Below are positions 44,345-58,185 of a stretch of 64,000 nt of DNA, in pieces. The stretch lies in assembly GCF_947500075.1 (NCBI RefSeq), contig NZ_CANMQS010000006.1, positions 225,660 through 289,659 of the forward strand. Direction: 5' to 3'. A program made the position numbers and the translations under genes. The DNA comes from an uncultured Sulfitobacter sp. GTDB taxonomy: Bacteria; Pseudomonadota; Alphaproteobacteria; Rhodobacterales; Rhodobacteraceae. The notes under the pieces were generated by a model, which was not told the DNA's origin, did not search any database, and saw only the letters and a list, made by a program, of their open reading frames with translations. How positions within the stretch are numbered: the first letter of the stretch is position 1; each line of letters opens with the position of its first letter.

Positions 44345-44788
44345 ATGGCCCAATACGAAAAACGCCCCGAAGCAGTGGCGGCCCTCTCTCCCGAAGAATA
44401 CTACGTCACCCAGGAATCCGGCACCGAACGCCCCGGCACCGGCAAACTCTTGGGCAACAAGGAACCCGGCATCTACGTCGATATCGTCTCAGGCGAGCCT
44501 CTTTTTGCCTCCGCCGACAAATATGAAAGCGGCTGCGGCTGGCCCAGCTTCACCAAACCCATCGACAACGTGACCGAACACCGCGATGCCTCCCTCGGCA
44601 TGGTCCGCGTCGAAGTCCGCTCCAAACACGGCGACAGCCATCTCGGCCACGTGTTCCCCGACGGTCCCGCCGACCGGGGCGGCATGCGCTATTGCATCAA
44701 TTCCGCCTCCCTCCGCTTCATCCACCGCGATGATATGGAGACCGAAGGCTACGCCAAATACATCGACCAAGTGGAGGACGCAGCATGA
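44345..44788 (+). CDS. msrB: Peptide-methionine (R)-S-oxide reductase
   Basis: A 147-aa SelR-domain enzyme that repairs R-methionine sulfoxide. [20 protein letters not shown] and the catalytic cysteine in [11 protein letters not shown] are present. The zinc CxxC pairs found in some MsrBs are not seen. GGAGG lies 5 bases before the ATG at 44345, and longer upstream readings are rejected. Its stop overlaps msrA (ATGA), so both stereo-repair enzymes are made together. Confidence 0.95.
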   Translation: MAQYEKRPEAVAALSPEEYYVTQESGTERPGTGKLLGNKEPGIYVDIVSGEPLFASADKYESGCGWPSFTKPIDNVTEHRDASLGMVRVEVRSKHGDSHLGHVFPDGPADRGGMRYCINSASLRFIHRDDMETEGYAKYIDQVEDAA

Positions 44789-45297
44789 GCACGACAGAAC
44801 GCGCAGTACTGGCCGGAGGATGCTTCTGGGGCATGCAGGATCTGATCCGCAAACGCCCCGGCGTGATCTCCACCCGTGTCGGCTACACCGGCGGCGATGT
44901 CCCCAACGCCACCTACCGCAACCACGGCACCCACGCCGAAGGCATCGAGGTGATCTTCGACCCCGCAGTCACATCTTTCCGCGAACAGCTGGAGTTCTTC
45001 TTCCAGATCCACGACCCCACGACGCTGAACCGCCAGGGCAACGACCGCGGGATGAGCTACCGTTCCGCCATCTACTACGTGGACGAAGCCCAGAAACAGA
45101 CCGCGTTAGAGACGATTGCCGACGTCGAAGCCTCCGGCCTCTGGCCCGGCAAAGTGGTGACCGAAGTGGAACCGGTGAGCGATTTCTGGGAAGCCGAGCC
45201 GGAGCATCAGGACTACCTCGAACGCATCCCCCACGGCTACACCTGCCACTTCCCCCGCGCGGATTGGGTCCTGCCCAAACGCGCCGCGGCGGAGTAA
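44785..45297 (+). CDS. msrA: Peptide-methionine (S)-S-oxide reductase
   Basis: A 170-aa MsrA that reduces S-methionine sulfoxide. The active site is in [10 protein letters not shown], with the [30 protein letters not shown] and [13 protein letters not shown] family stretches. The protein is cytoplasmic as no signal is seen. It overlaps msrB, and the next gene is convergent. Confidence 0.95.
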   Translation: MSTTERAVLAGGCFWGMQDLIRKRPGVISTRVGYTGGDVPNATYRNHGTHAEGIEVIFDPAVTSFREQLEFFFQIHDPTTLNRQGNDRGMSYRSAIYYVDEAQKQTALETIADVEASGLWPGKVVTEVEPVSDFWEAEPEHQDYLERIPHGYTCHFPRADWVLPKRAAAE

Positions 45298-45342
45298 CCG
45301 TAGGGTGGGAGCAATCCCACCTTACCCCCAAACCTACAGCAA

Positions 45343-47349
45343 CTACCCCTCCGCGACCCGAGGCCGCCCCACCGCCTCAACCGTGACCGTCGCCTCCACA
45401 AACACCTCACGTGCCTCAACCCCTGCCGTCCGCACGTCCCGCACGACAGACACCTGAATGTCCTCCGCCCCCGCTGCCAAAGCCTCCGCCTCGGCCTGCC
45501 CGCGCAACACATCCTCCAGCGCCGCCATCGCCGCCTCCGCATCCCCGAAATCGCGTGGCCCCTCGACAAGATGCACCCGGAACACACCATCGCTGGGCGC
45601 GGTCACAACACCGCTCTGCCGCATGGTGATCCGCCCGACCACCGCACCAATCGCATTCGCCACACCCGCGTATTCCGGCAGGATCATCTGGCAGCCCAGC
45701 TGCGCGCCCACGGCCGGGTAATAACACGCAGCCGAGGCGCCCAGCCCCACAACAGGCACGTCCAGCCCCGTGCGCAACCGCACCAGCCCATCATGCCCCG
45801 CCATCCCACGCTGCATCAACACATGCCGCGCCAAGACCTCCGGGGCGGCACCAAACGCGACCTCTTCCTCGGCAAAAGCAGTCTCTAACAAGGCCAATGC
45901 GGTCTGATGCGTCAACTGATCGACGATCATCTGCGCCACATCATCTTCCCACGTCGACAGCACCGTACCCGACCCCGTCCGCCGCCGCCCAAACAACAGC
46001 AACGCCTTGCGCGCGGCACTTGCATCCCACTCCATCACCCGTCTCAGCACATGGCTCGCATCCGACGGCGTGACGCCTGCCACCTGCACCAACCCGCGAT
46101 CCACCAGCTTCTTCAACGCACCATGTTCCATCCGGGTCTTCAGCACCGCACCCATCGGCTGCACATTGTCCCCGATCCGCGCCAGAACCTCTGCCTCCCG
46201 CGGGCCCAGCCCCTCGGCACGCAACCCCGGCACCGCGCGCACAAACCGCGCGTCATGCTCTCCGGGCGTGGTGCTGCGCAGCTGCGCATCCAACGCCTCA
46301 TGCACCACCTCCGGCGCTTCTACGGCCACCAAAGACACCGGCAGCACCCGCCGTGGGCCTAACGTCACGCCGCCTTGCAACCCTTCGGCCACAAAATGCA
46401 CCTCACTGTCCCCGCCCAGACCCGTGGTCCGCATCGCCACCGCTTCAACCATCGTCCGGTACGGCCCGACCTGCGCGCCTGCGGGGTCAATCTTGGGCCG
46501 CCCGTCGCGCAGCACCGCCACATCGGTCGTTGTCCCGCCAATGTCACTGACCAGCGCCAGATCCGCCCCCGTCAACCACCGCGCGCCCACGATCGACGCC
46601 GCAGGCCCGCTCAGGATCGTCTCGATCGGCCGTTCCCGCGCCTGCGCCGCCGAAATCAGCGCTCCATCCCCCCGCACCACCATCATCGGTGCCGTAATCC
46701 CGACATCACGCAACACGCCTTCGGCCCGCCCGATCAGCCGGTCAATCATCCCGATCAACCGCGCATTCAACACCGCCGTCATCGCCCGCTTGGGGCCATT
46801 CAGCTTGGCCGACAACTGATGCGACGCCGACACCGGCCGCCCCGTGATCTCCGCCACCAAAGCCGCCGCGCGCAGCTCATGCGCAGGGTTCCGCGTGGCA
46901 AACTGGCTGGCCACGGCAAAGCCGCTCACATCATGCTTATGTGTCTCTAAAAAGGCGATGATGGCATCTTCATCCAGCGCTGCCGCCTCCCCTCCCGCAT
47001 GGGTATGCCCCCCGGCAACCACCAGACAGGGGTCGCCCTTCAGCGCATCCGCCAATCCATGCACCTCAACATCGCGCGCCTTGAACCCGATGAAGATCAG
47101 CGCCACGCGCCCGCCCTGCCCTTCAACCAGCGCATTGGTTGCCAGCGTCGTCGACAGCGACGCCAGCACAATCTGCTCGGCAGGGATCCCGCTCAGCGCC
47201 AGCACCTCACCCACCGCATTGCCCACGCCAATCGCCAGATCCTCCCGCGTGGTCAGCGCCTTGGCCGACGCGAGGATATCCACCTCGTCCCGGATCAACA
47301 CCGCATCGGTATAGGTCCCGCCCGTATCGACGCCCAACAGCACTGCCAT
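45343..47349 (-). CDS. Hydantoinase/oxoprolinase family protein (HyuA-like)
   Basis: A 668-aa ATP-dependent-type hydantoinase subunit A. The actin-like nucleotide motif LLGVDTGGTYTDAVLI opens the protein, and LVSDIGGTTTDVAVLRDG lies near residue 260. AGGGA is 7 bases before the ATG at 47349. HyuA normally pairs with HyuB; no hyuB is adjacent, so the protein may act alone or with a distant partner. The substrate could be hydantoin, oxoproline or acetone-like, which cannot be decided here. Confidence 0.88.
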   Translation of the reverse strand: MAVLLGVDTGGTYTDAVLIRDEVDILASAKALTTREDLAIGVGNAVGEVLALSGIPAEQIVLASLSTTLATNALVEGQGGRVALIFIGFKARDVEVHGLADALKGDPCLVVAGGHTHAGGEAAALDEDAIIAFLETHKHDVSGFAVASQFATRNPAHELRAAALVAEITGRPVSASHQLSAKLNGPKRAMTAVLNARLIGMIDRLIGRAEGVLRDVGITAPMMVVRGDGALISAAQARERPIETILSGPAASIVGARWLTGADLALVSDIGGTTTDVAVLRDGRPKIDPAGAQVGPYRTMVEAVAMRTTGLGGDSEVHFVAEGLQGGVTLGPRRVLPVSLVAVEAPEVVHEALDAQLRSTTPGEHDARFVRAVPGLRAEGLGPREAEVLARIGDNVQPMGAVLKTRMEHGALKKLVDRGLVQVAGVTPSDASHVLRRVMEWDASAARKALLLFGRRRTGSGTVLSTWEDDVAQMIVDQLTHQTALALLETAFAEEEVAFGAAPEVLARHVLMQRGMAGHDGLVRLRTGLDVPVVGLGASAACYYPAVGAQLGCQMILPEYAGVANAIGAVVGRITMRQSGVVTAPSDGVFRVHLVEGPRDFGDAEAAMAALEDVLRGQAEAEALAAGAEDIQVSVVRDVRTAGVEAREVFVEATVTVEAVGRPRVAEG

Positions 47350-47388
47350 CTGAAAATCCCTCACTTTGACGGTGCAAGGTCTACCGTG

Positions 47389-48429
47389 TCAGCCGCCCGC
47401 GTCCAGCCCGTTTAAACGCGCCACCGCCCAGCGCGCCGCATCCGCCACAGCCGTATCCGCATCCTCCGCCAAGGCTTGCGCCACCGGCCGCAAGGCAGGC
47501 CGCCCGGAATTGCCAATCGCATAAAGCACATTGCGCACAAACCGGTCCCGCCCGATCCGCTTGACCGGCGCCCCGGAAAACCGCGCCCGAAACGCCGCAT
47601 CGTCCAGCCCGGCCAATTCCGCCAGATCCGCCGCGTCAACATGCGGCCCGTGATAGCGCATGTCGCTCGCCGCCACGGCAAATTTGTTCCACGGACAGAT
47701 CGCCAGACAATCATCGCAGCCATAAATCCGGTTGCCCATCAGCGCCCGCAAAGCTTCGTCCACCGGGCCCTTATGCTCAATCGTCAGATAGGAAATGCAC
47801 CGCCGCGCATCCAACCGGTAGGGTGCGGGAAAGGCATCCGTCGGGCAGATGTCCTGACAGGCCGTGCAGGACCCGCAATGATCCACTTCCGGCGCATCCG
47901 GCGTCAGGTCCAGCGTGGTAAAAACAGACCCTAAAAAGGCCCAATTGCCCCAATCGCGGCTCAGCACATTGGTGTGCTTTCCCTGCCAGCCCAGCCCTGA
48001 CGCCTGCGCCAAAGCCTTCTCCGGCACCGGTGCAGTATCCACGAAAACCTTCACCTCACAGGGTTCCTGTTCAATCAGCCACCGCGCCAGCCGTTTGAGC
48101 CGTTTCTTGACGATGTCATGGTAATCGCGGCCCTGCGCATAAACGGAAATCGCGGCCTTCTCCGGATGCTCCAACACCGCCAACGGATCATGCTTGGGCG
48201 CGTAACTCTCCGCCAGCATGATCACCGACCGCGCTTCGGGCCACAGCGCCGCCGGGTTGCCGCGCCATTCCATGCGCTCCGCCATCCAGCCCATCTGCCC
48301 GTGAAAACCGTCTCTGACAAAGGCTTCCAGCCGCGCTGGCACCTCCGGCACATCCCACGGCCTGCACAGCCGACATGCAACAAATCCCTCCGCCTGCGCC
48401 TGACGCACCAACCGTGCTTTCAGATCCAT
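47389..48429 (-). CDS. queG: Epoxyqueuosine reductase
   Basis: A 346-aa enzyme that makes queuosine from epoxyqueuosine in tRNA, using cobalamin and two 4Fe-4S clusters. The cluster motifs are [16 protein letters not shown] and [27 protein letters not shown] and [11 protein letters not shown] are family features. It fits with the cobO gene in the same window because QueG needs a corrinoid, though they are not linked physically. It is on the minus strand after HyuA. Confidence 0.94.
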   Translation of the reverse strand: MDLKARLVRQAQAEGFVACRLCRPWDVPEVPARLEAFVRDGFHGQMGWMAERMEWRGNPAALWPEARSVIMLAESYAPKHDPLAVLEHPEKAAISVYAQGRDYHDIVKKRLKRLARWLIEQEPCEVKVFVDTAPVPEKALAQASGLGWQGKHTNVLSRDWGNWAFLGSVFTTLDLTPDAPEVDHCGSCTACQDICPTDAFPAPYRLDARRCISYLTIEHKGPVDEALRALMGNRIYGCDDCLAICPWNKFAVAASDMRYHGPHVDAADLAELAGLDDAAFRARFSGAPVKRIGRDRFVRNVLYAIGNSGRPALRPVAQALAEDADTAVADAARWAVARLNGLDAGG

Positions 48430-48499
48430 GCTCTTTTTGGCCTTAAATATCCTGGAACAATCCCCACCTCATATCCAACAGCGCAAACCGGACGCAGCA

Positions 48500-49165
48500 T
48501 CAGAAATCCAGATCATTGTAATGCCGCGGCGGGGGAAAGCCGGACACCTGATCCGCCAGCAGCGACCGGAACGCCGGGCGGGACTTGATCTTGGCATACC
48601 AGTCCTTCACCCCCTCATTGCGGTTCCAATCCACATCCGAGATGTAATCCAGCGCCGACAAATGCGCTGCTGCCGCGAAATCCGCAAGCGTCATCACATC
48701 CCCCGCCAGCCAGCGTCGATGGTCCAGCAGCCACGCCATGTAATCCAGATGATACTTGATCGCCTTGGCCCCGGCTTTGACATTGGTGCTGTCCGGATAG
48801 CCCGCTTTCATCACCTTCTTGTTCACCCGCTCATAGAGCAGCTTGGAGGTCACCTCCTGATGAAACTTGTCGTCAAACCAGCTGACCAGCCTGCGCACTT
48901 CCAGCCGCTCTGCGGGGTCCTTGGGCAGCAGGCTCGGCTCGGGTCGTGTCTCTTCGATGTATTCGCAAATCGCCGTGCTCTCTGCCATGACGATCCCGTC
49001 CAGCCGCAAAACAGGCACTTTCCCCGCCGGGTTGCGCCGCATGAAATCGGGGTCTTCTTCCCAGTATTTCTCCTCCACCAGTTCCACCTCGATCTTCTTT
49101 TCGGCAAGGCTCAAACGAACCTTGCGGCAAAAGGGAGAGAGAGGGACATGAAACAAGCGGGCCAT
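48500..49165 (-). CDS. Glutathione S-transferase family protein
   Basis: A 221-aa GST with an N-terminal thioredoxin-fold domain (LFHVPLSPFCRKVRLSL; PVLRLDGIVMAESTAI) and a helical C-terminal domain. Ser-Pro-Phe-Cys lies at the active site position, so a cysteine or serine-type enzyme is possible. It lies 70 bases from queG and before mtgA, all on the minus strand. Confidence 0.88.
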   Translation of the reverse strand: MARLFHVPLSPFCRKVRLSLAEKKIEVELVEEKYWEEDPDFMRRNPAGKVPVLRLDGIVMAESTAICEYIEETRPEPSLLPKDPAERLEVRRLVSWFDDKFHQEVTSKLLYERVNKKVMKAGYPDSTNVKAGAKAIKYHLDYMAWLLDHRRWLAGDVMTLADFAAAAHLSALDYISDVDWNRNEGVKDWYAKIKSRPAFRSLLADQVSGFPPPRHYNDLDF

Positions 49166-49223
49166 GACGTGCGTCCAGACTAAAAGAGCGGGTTCCCTTC
49201 CATGCCCCTAAAACAGGTGGTTT

Positions 49224-49979
49224 TCAACTCTGGAAACAATCCGCCCGGCCGTCTCTGCCGATTGTCGCTGCCCCGTCGCGCACCTGCCGGGCGCGTTTGC
49301 GCACAAAACTGCTGGGTTGGGAGGCAGAGCGTTTCTTGGGACTGGGCAGGATCGCTGCAAGCCGTGCGGCTTGCGTGGCATTCAGCTCCGCTGCCGATAC
49401 ACCGAAGTAATGGCGCGCGGCGGCTTCCACACCAAAGACACCTTCGTCAAACTCCGCGATGTTCAGATACACTTCCAATATCCGCCGCTTGGTCCAGACA
49501 GCCTCCACCAGCGGCGTAAGCATCGCCTCCATCGCCTTGCGCACCCAACTGCGCCCCTGCCAGAGATAGACGTTCTTCACCGTCTGCTGCGAAATCGTCG
49601 AAGCGCCCCGCGAAGACCCCTCCTCAATCGCCTTGCGGATCGCGACCATGTCGAACCCCCAATGCGCGCAATAATTCGCATCCTCCGCCGCCACGGCAGA
49701 GCGCGCCATCACGGGGGCAATCTGCGCCATCGGCACCCAGGTCTGTTTGACCGGGCCCAGCCGCGTGCCTTCGGAATACATGTAGACATTGGTCGGCGGG
49801 TTCACGAAAGCGCCCAAAACGACCAACCCCGCAACCACCAGAAACGCCACTGCCACGCTGCGCCACAACCACCGCCGCAACCGCTGCGCGAAGCTGACAC
49901 CGGGCAGCGCCTTGCGCGACCGGGTTTTGGGCGCCTTGGCGGGTTTGGAAGGTTTCGATGTCGAACGCGAACGGGCCAT
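49224..49979 (-). CDS. mtgA: Monofunctional peptidoglycan glycosyltransferase
   Basis: A 251-aa family 51 glycosyltransferase that polymerises lipid II without a transpeptidase domain. A basic N-terminus (SRSTSKPSKPAKAPKTRSRK) precedes one membrane helix. The catalytic glutamate lies in AAEDANYCAHWGFD, and GASTISQQTVKNVYL and RRILEVYLNIAEFDEGVFG are the later family motifs. The ATG at 49979 is the reasonable start. It acts in the periplasmic face of the inner membrane. Confidence 0.93.
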   Translation of the reverse strand: MARSRSTSKPSKPAKAPKTRSRKALPGVSFAQRLRRWLWRSVAVAFLVVAGLVVLGAFVNPPTNVYMYSEGTRLGPVKQTWVPMAQIAPVMARSAVAAEDANYCAHWGFDMVAIRKAIEEGSSRGASTISQQTVKNVYLWQGRSWVRKAMEAMLTPLVEAVWTKRRILEVYLNIAEFDEGVFGVEAAARHYFGVSAAELNATQAARLAAILPSPKKRSASQPSSFVRKRARQVRDGAATIGRDGRADCFQS

Positions 49980-50033
49980 CACCCTCGTATAGGGGTCAGA
50001 TGGCGACTTGTGAACGCCCAAGCCCGCCATGAC

Positions 50034-50951
50034 TTAACAGACCAATACCGCCGCTTCTGTTCGTCCAAGAACCGGACGCACAAACGGCATCCGATCGACA
50101 GCCAGTGCTTTATGCTTGGGGAACAGCCTTGCCAATTCGGCAACGGCATCGCTCTGCGCGCCTGTCTCCAGATGCGCCGGGTAACAGCTTTCTGACGGAA
50201 CGCCCTGCCCAAAAACCATCTGATGTTGATCAAACAGCAAATGAATGTACCGCACCATACCGCCGCCCACTTGCCGAATGGTATCGCCATTCACCAGATG
50301 GACTGCCGCAACCAGCACCTCTTCCTGACCATAGAAAAACTCGGCCCGCCAGCCACTGATAAGCACCCGATGCTGCGGAGACACCACAAGCGGCGCGTCG
50401 TTTCCAATCGCGCCTTTGGTAAAATGCACCGGCGCCAGATGGCCCGCTGCGCGGAATGTACCATCCAGGATCATCCGAATGGGCTGGGCGCCTGCATCCA
50501 CGGTCTGAACCAGATCACCCTCCGCAAGCGTCTCTATCGCGCGGGGGCCATCTGGTGTCCCGATCATCATGCCAGGCGTGAAACAGGTCGGCCCGAAATC
50601 CGTCACCGGTGTTTCGGTCGCTGTCGTGACAAAGGTTGAACTGACAAAGGTCCCGTCCTGCAACACCTGCCCGTCCGTGGGCGTGAAAACAGGCGGGTCG
50701 CCATTGACGAAATAGAACGTCACCCCGGTATAGGTCACATCCCCCACACCCGGCACGTTCACGGTGATGGTATCGCCCTGCCAGACCTGCCCAACCTCAT
50801 TGCCGCCCCAGGTATCTCCGGAGTTTGTGCGGATATCGCCATCATCATCCTCGTCGATGAATTCTTCGCGAATGAACGTCAGCGGCGTGCCGAACCCAGG
50901 CGGGTTGCCTGGGTCTATGACAAAGAACTGATCTGAAACTGCCGTGGGCAT
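50034..50951 (-). CDS. Hint-domain secreted protein
   Basis: A 305-aa protein. The N-terminal part is acidic and low in motifs, typical of Roseobacter extracellular proteins, then a Hint (hedgehog/intein) domain begins CFTPGMMIGTPDGPRAIETL with the block-B-like SPQHRVLISGWRAEF. The first cysteine and the histidine are present; no clear C-terminal extein junction is seen, so self-processing may be limited to N-terminal cleavage. No signal peptide is visible; type I secretion is usual for the group but unproven here. Confidence 0.82.
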   Translation of the reverse strand: MPTAVSDQFFVIDPGNPPGFGTPLTFIREEFIDEDDDGDIRTNSGDTWGGNEVGQVWQGDTITVNVPGVGDVTYTGVTFYFVNGDPPVFTPTDGQVLQDGTFVSSTFVTTATETPVTDFGPTCFTPGMMIGTPDGPRAIETLAEGDLVQTVDAGAQPIRMILDGTFRAAGHLAPVHFTKGAIGNDAPLVVSPQHRVLISGWRAEFFYGQEEVLVAAVHLVNGDTIRQVGGGMVRYIHLLFDQHQMVFGQGVPSESCYPAHLETGAQSDAVAELARLFPKHKALAVDRMPFVRPVLGRTEAAVLVC

Positions 50952-51086
50952 CGCGAGACCTTGATTGACGAACAATCAGGGTATTGATGATCAATTGGTT
51001 CGATTTACGGCAAAACTTGTATCAATTGGGGCAGGTAGTCGCCCGGAAGTGCACCTGACCGGGTTGTCCCCGGTCAGGTCATTGCG

Positions 51087-55616
<4,530 letters not shown>

Positions 55617-55621
55617 TGGGT

Positions 55622-56041
55622 TTACTCCTCAGCTGGCGCAAACAGCGCGATTGTCTCTGTCGTGGTCATTTTGCGGTGATCGCCCGCAATGGCGTATCCC
55701 TGCGGGCACTGATCGGCGAAAAACTCCACCTTCAGCACCCCGCCGCCCGCGTTGGGAAACAGCCCCGCCGCAAGGTTCTTGGCATCGTCGTGTTTCGTCC
55801 CATACCAAAGCGTCGATCCACAGGTGCCGCAGAACGCGCGGGTCGCCCAGTCAGATGAATCGTAGACCTTGACCGGGCCTTCAACCGTGATGCTCCCCGG
55901 CACCGTCTCAAGGGAAAAGAACGCGCCTGACGTGTGCTGCCGACACATGTCGCAATGACAGGCACGCAAACGCGGGTTGTCCACTTCTGCGGTGATCTGA
56001 ACCGCACCGCACAGGCATTGGCCGTTGATTTTCTTTGTCAT
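55622..56041 (-). CDS. GFA family protein, copy 1
   Basis: A 139-aa glutathione-dependent formaldehyde-activating (GFA) fold protein. The zinc-site cysteines are CLCGAVQ, CHCDMCRQHTSGAFF and FCGTCGSTLWYG. The function of most members is unclear, not necessarily formaldehyde activation. AAGGA supports the ATG at 56041, which overlaps the stop of copy 2. It ends 5 bases before gltB and is probably cotranscribed. Confidence 0.88.
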   Translation of the reverse strand: MTKKINGQCLCGAVQITAEVDNPRLRACHCDMCRQHTSGAFFSLETVPGSITVEGPVKVYDSSDWATRAFCGTCGSTLWYGTKHDDAKNLAAGLFPNAGGGVLKVEFFADQCPQGYAIAGDHRKMTTTETIALFAPAEE

Positions 56042-56472
56042 GACGGTTCCTTCACAAAGGGATGTCTGGCCTCGTATTCGGCCTTGCTCACCCGTTCCAC
56101 ATCGCCGGCCAACGCATAGCCGTCCGGGTGCCGGTCGGCATAGACGATCCGCACCAGCTTCGCGCCGCCCGCGTTCTCGAACAGCCCCGGCGCCAACTCG
56201 AAATACCCCGCATCCGGCCCTTCGGGATACCGGAACCACACAGCAGACCCGCAGGTGTCACACCATGCCCGCTCCCCGATAGCCGAAGACCGATGCGTCT
56301 TCACGGGTCCTGTGATCTTGACCCGCTCCTGCGGCACCCCGATGCCCATCTGAACAGAACCGCTCCACCGCGTGCACATCTCGCAATGGCAGGCGGAAAT
56401 GTCGCCCAACGGACCGGTCACCGTGACACGGCATGCACCACACAGGCAGTGGCCCTTGATCTCTTCAGACAT
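56038..56472 (-). CDS. GFA family protein, copy 2
   Basis: A 144-aa paralogue of the adjacent GFA gene (CLCGACRVTV; CHCEMCTRWSGS; WCDTCGSAVWFRYP; both share VRIVYAD-like and GYALAGD-like tails). The ATGA overlap with copy 1 indicates a coupled tandem duplicate. The upstream gap contains three GTGTAC repeats at 11-bp steps that may regulate it. No specific substrate can be given. Confidence 0.88.
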   Translation of the reverse strand: MSEEIKGHCLCGACRVTVTGPLGDISACHCEMCTRWSGSVQMGIGVPQERVKITGPVKTHRSSAIGERAWCDTCGSAVWFRYPEGPDAGYFELAPGLFENAGGAKLVRIVYADRHPDGYALAGDVERVSKAEYEARHPFVKEPS

Positions 56473-56550
56473 TTTTAACGTCCTCCGGCATTTGCATCAG
56501 TGTCTCTGACCTAACGAGTTACTGTTTGGTAAAGGGAGCGTGCGTTAACG

Positions 56551-56578
56551 GTGTACAGGTTGTGTACAGCCTGTGTAC
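56551..56578. repeat. Three GTGTAC repeats at 11-bp steps
   Basis: GTGTAC occurs at 56551-56556, 56562-56567 and 56573-56578, an 11-base period that puts all on one face of the helix; the first two extend to the palindrome TGTACA. They lie in the 126-base gap between gltD and the GFA pair, about 80-105 bases before the GFA start. Confidence 0.7.
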
Positions 56579-56598
56579 GGGCCGTGCCCCCCTCGTGC

Positions 56599-58032
56599 TC
56601 ACTCCGCCGCCACCGAAGCGGCAGCGTTGAACCCCTCCAAAATCGCCTCTGCGCAGTCCCGGCCATCCTTGATCGCCCAGACCACCAAAGACGCACCGCG
56701 CACGATGTCACCCACAGCATAAACGCCATCGGCTTCGGTCCGGCCCGATACGTATTCGGCTTTGATCGTGCCCCAGCGGTTGACCGGCAGATCAGGGCAA
56801 TCCCACAGCGTCGGCAGGTCTTCGGCCTCGAAACCCAGCGCCATGATCACCAGATCCGCGTCCTCGACATAATCCGCGCCGTCAATCACCTCCGGTGCCT
56901 GACGCCCCGTGGCATCAGGTGCGCCCAGACGCATCTTCTGCACCATCACACCGCTTATCGGATCACCGGTGAACCCTTTGGGCGCGCTCAGCCACTCAAA
57001 GACCACGCCTTCTTCCTCGGCGTTCTGCACTTCGCGCTGGCTGCCCGGCATATTCGCCCGGTCACGGCGGTACAGACACTTCACGCTTGTCGCCCCCTGC
57101 CGCACGGATGTCCGCACACAATCCATCGCAGTGTCACCACCGCCGATGACCACAACGCGCTTGCCATCGGCATTCAGGCTGCCATCGTCAAAGGCGGGCA
57201 CATCATCGCCAAAACTTTTCTTGTTGCTGACGGTCAGGAAATCAATCGCCCGCACCAGCCCCTGCGCACCCACGCCGGGGGCCTGCAAGTCCCTGCTTTT
57301 ATAGACACCTGTGGCGATAATCACCGCATCATGCGCCTCGCGGATCGCCTCGAAGGAGATGTCTTCGCCGACGTTGCAGTTCAGCTTGAAGGTCACCCCG
57401 CCCTGCTCAAGCTGTTCATTGCGCCGCATCACCACGTCTTTCTCCAGCTTGAAGCCGGGAATGCCATAGGTCAGCAACCCGCCTGCGCGGTCGTAGCGGT
57501 CATACACCGTGACCTGCACCCCCTGCCGCCGCAGCACATCCGCCGCCGCCAGCCCGCCGGGACCTGCACCAATGATGCCCACGCTTTCGGTGCGCTCCGC
57601 TGCGGGTTTGATCGGCTTGACCCAGCCTTCTTCCCACGCCGTATCGGTAATGTACTTCTCCACCGACCCGATGGTCACAGTGCCATGGCCCGACTGCTCA
57701 ATCACGCAATTGCCTTCGCACAGACGGTCCTGCGGGCAGATGCGGCCACAGATCTCCGGGAAGGTGTTCGTCGCCTGTGACAGTTCATAGGCTTCCTGCA
57801 ACCGCCCCTCCGCCGTCAGACGCAGCCAATCGGGGATATTGTTGTGCAGCGGGCAGTGCGACTGACAATACGGCACGCCACACTGACTACAGCGCGCGGC
57901 CTGCTCCTTGGCCTTGGCGTCAGCGTACTCTGCGTAAATCTCTTTGAAGTCTTCCCGGCGTAAATCAGGGGGACGCTTCTCGGGCATATCCCGCTCGATG
58001 TTCACAAATTTCAGCATCGGCTGCTTTGCCAT
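56599..58032 (-). CDS. gltD: Glutamate synthase small subunit
   Basis: A 477-aa GOGAT beta subunit that takes NADPH electrons and passes them to GltB through flavin and Fe-S centres. N-terminal cluster cysteines are CSQCGVPYCQSHCP and CPQDRLCEGNC; the FAD motif is GIIGAGPGGLAAADVL and the NADPH motif VVVIGGGDTAMDC. It is the first gene of the gltD-GFA-GFA-gltB group. A gap of 126 bases separates it from the GFA genes. Confidence 0.96.
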   Translation of the reverse strand: MAKQPMLKFVNIERDMPEKRPPDLRREDFKEIYAEYADAKAKEQAARCSQCGVPYCQSHCPLHNNIPDWLRLTAEGRLQEAYELSQATNTFPEICGRICPQDRLCEGNCVIEQSGHGTVTIGSVEKYITDTAWEEGWVKPIKPAAERTESVGIIGAGPGGLAAADVLRRQGVQVTVYDRYDRAGGLLTYGIPGFKLEKDVVMRRNEQLEQGGVTFKLNCNVGEDISFEAIREAHDAVIIATGVYKSRDLQAPGVGAQGLVRAIDFLTVSNKKSFGDDVPAFDDGSLNADGKRVVVIGGGDTAMDCVRTSVRQGATSVKCLYRRDRANMPGSQREVQNAEEEGVVFEWLSAPKGFTGDPISGVMVQKMRLGAPDATGRQAPEVIDGADYVEDADLVIMALGFEAEDLPTLWDCPDLPVNRWGTIKAEYVSGRTEADGVYAVGDIVRGASLVVWAIKDGRDCAEAILEGFNAAASVAAE

Positions 58033-58166
58033 GGTACTGTTCTCCCGAAAGACACTCGAATGCCCCCAGTAAACCAGTTCGCGAGGATATTAAAGTCAGT
58101 ATTGCTGACCTAAATACCAGAAATTTGAAGTATGGCCAGACTATGCCGCACACATTGGGTGATTTA

Positions 58167-58185
58167 TAGGTCCGATACGGACCTA
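58167..58185. other. Hairpin overlapping the uppP stop
   Basis: TAGGTCCG-ATA-CGGACCTA is a perfect 8-bp inverted repeat that includes the TAG stop of uppP (58183-58185 on the minus strand). No T-run follows on either strand, so it may be an mRNA 3 prime stabiliser rather than a full terminator. Confidence 0.5.

Noticed and set aside
56551..56578. GTGTAC repeats as a CRISPR-like or iteron origin array
   Set aside because: Only three short units with 5-base gaps and no replication or cas genes nearby.
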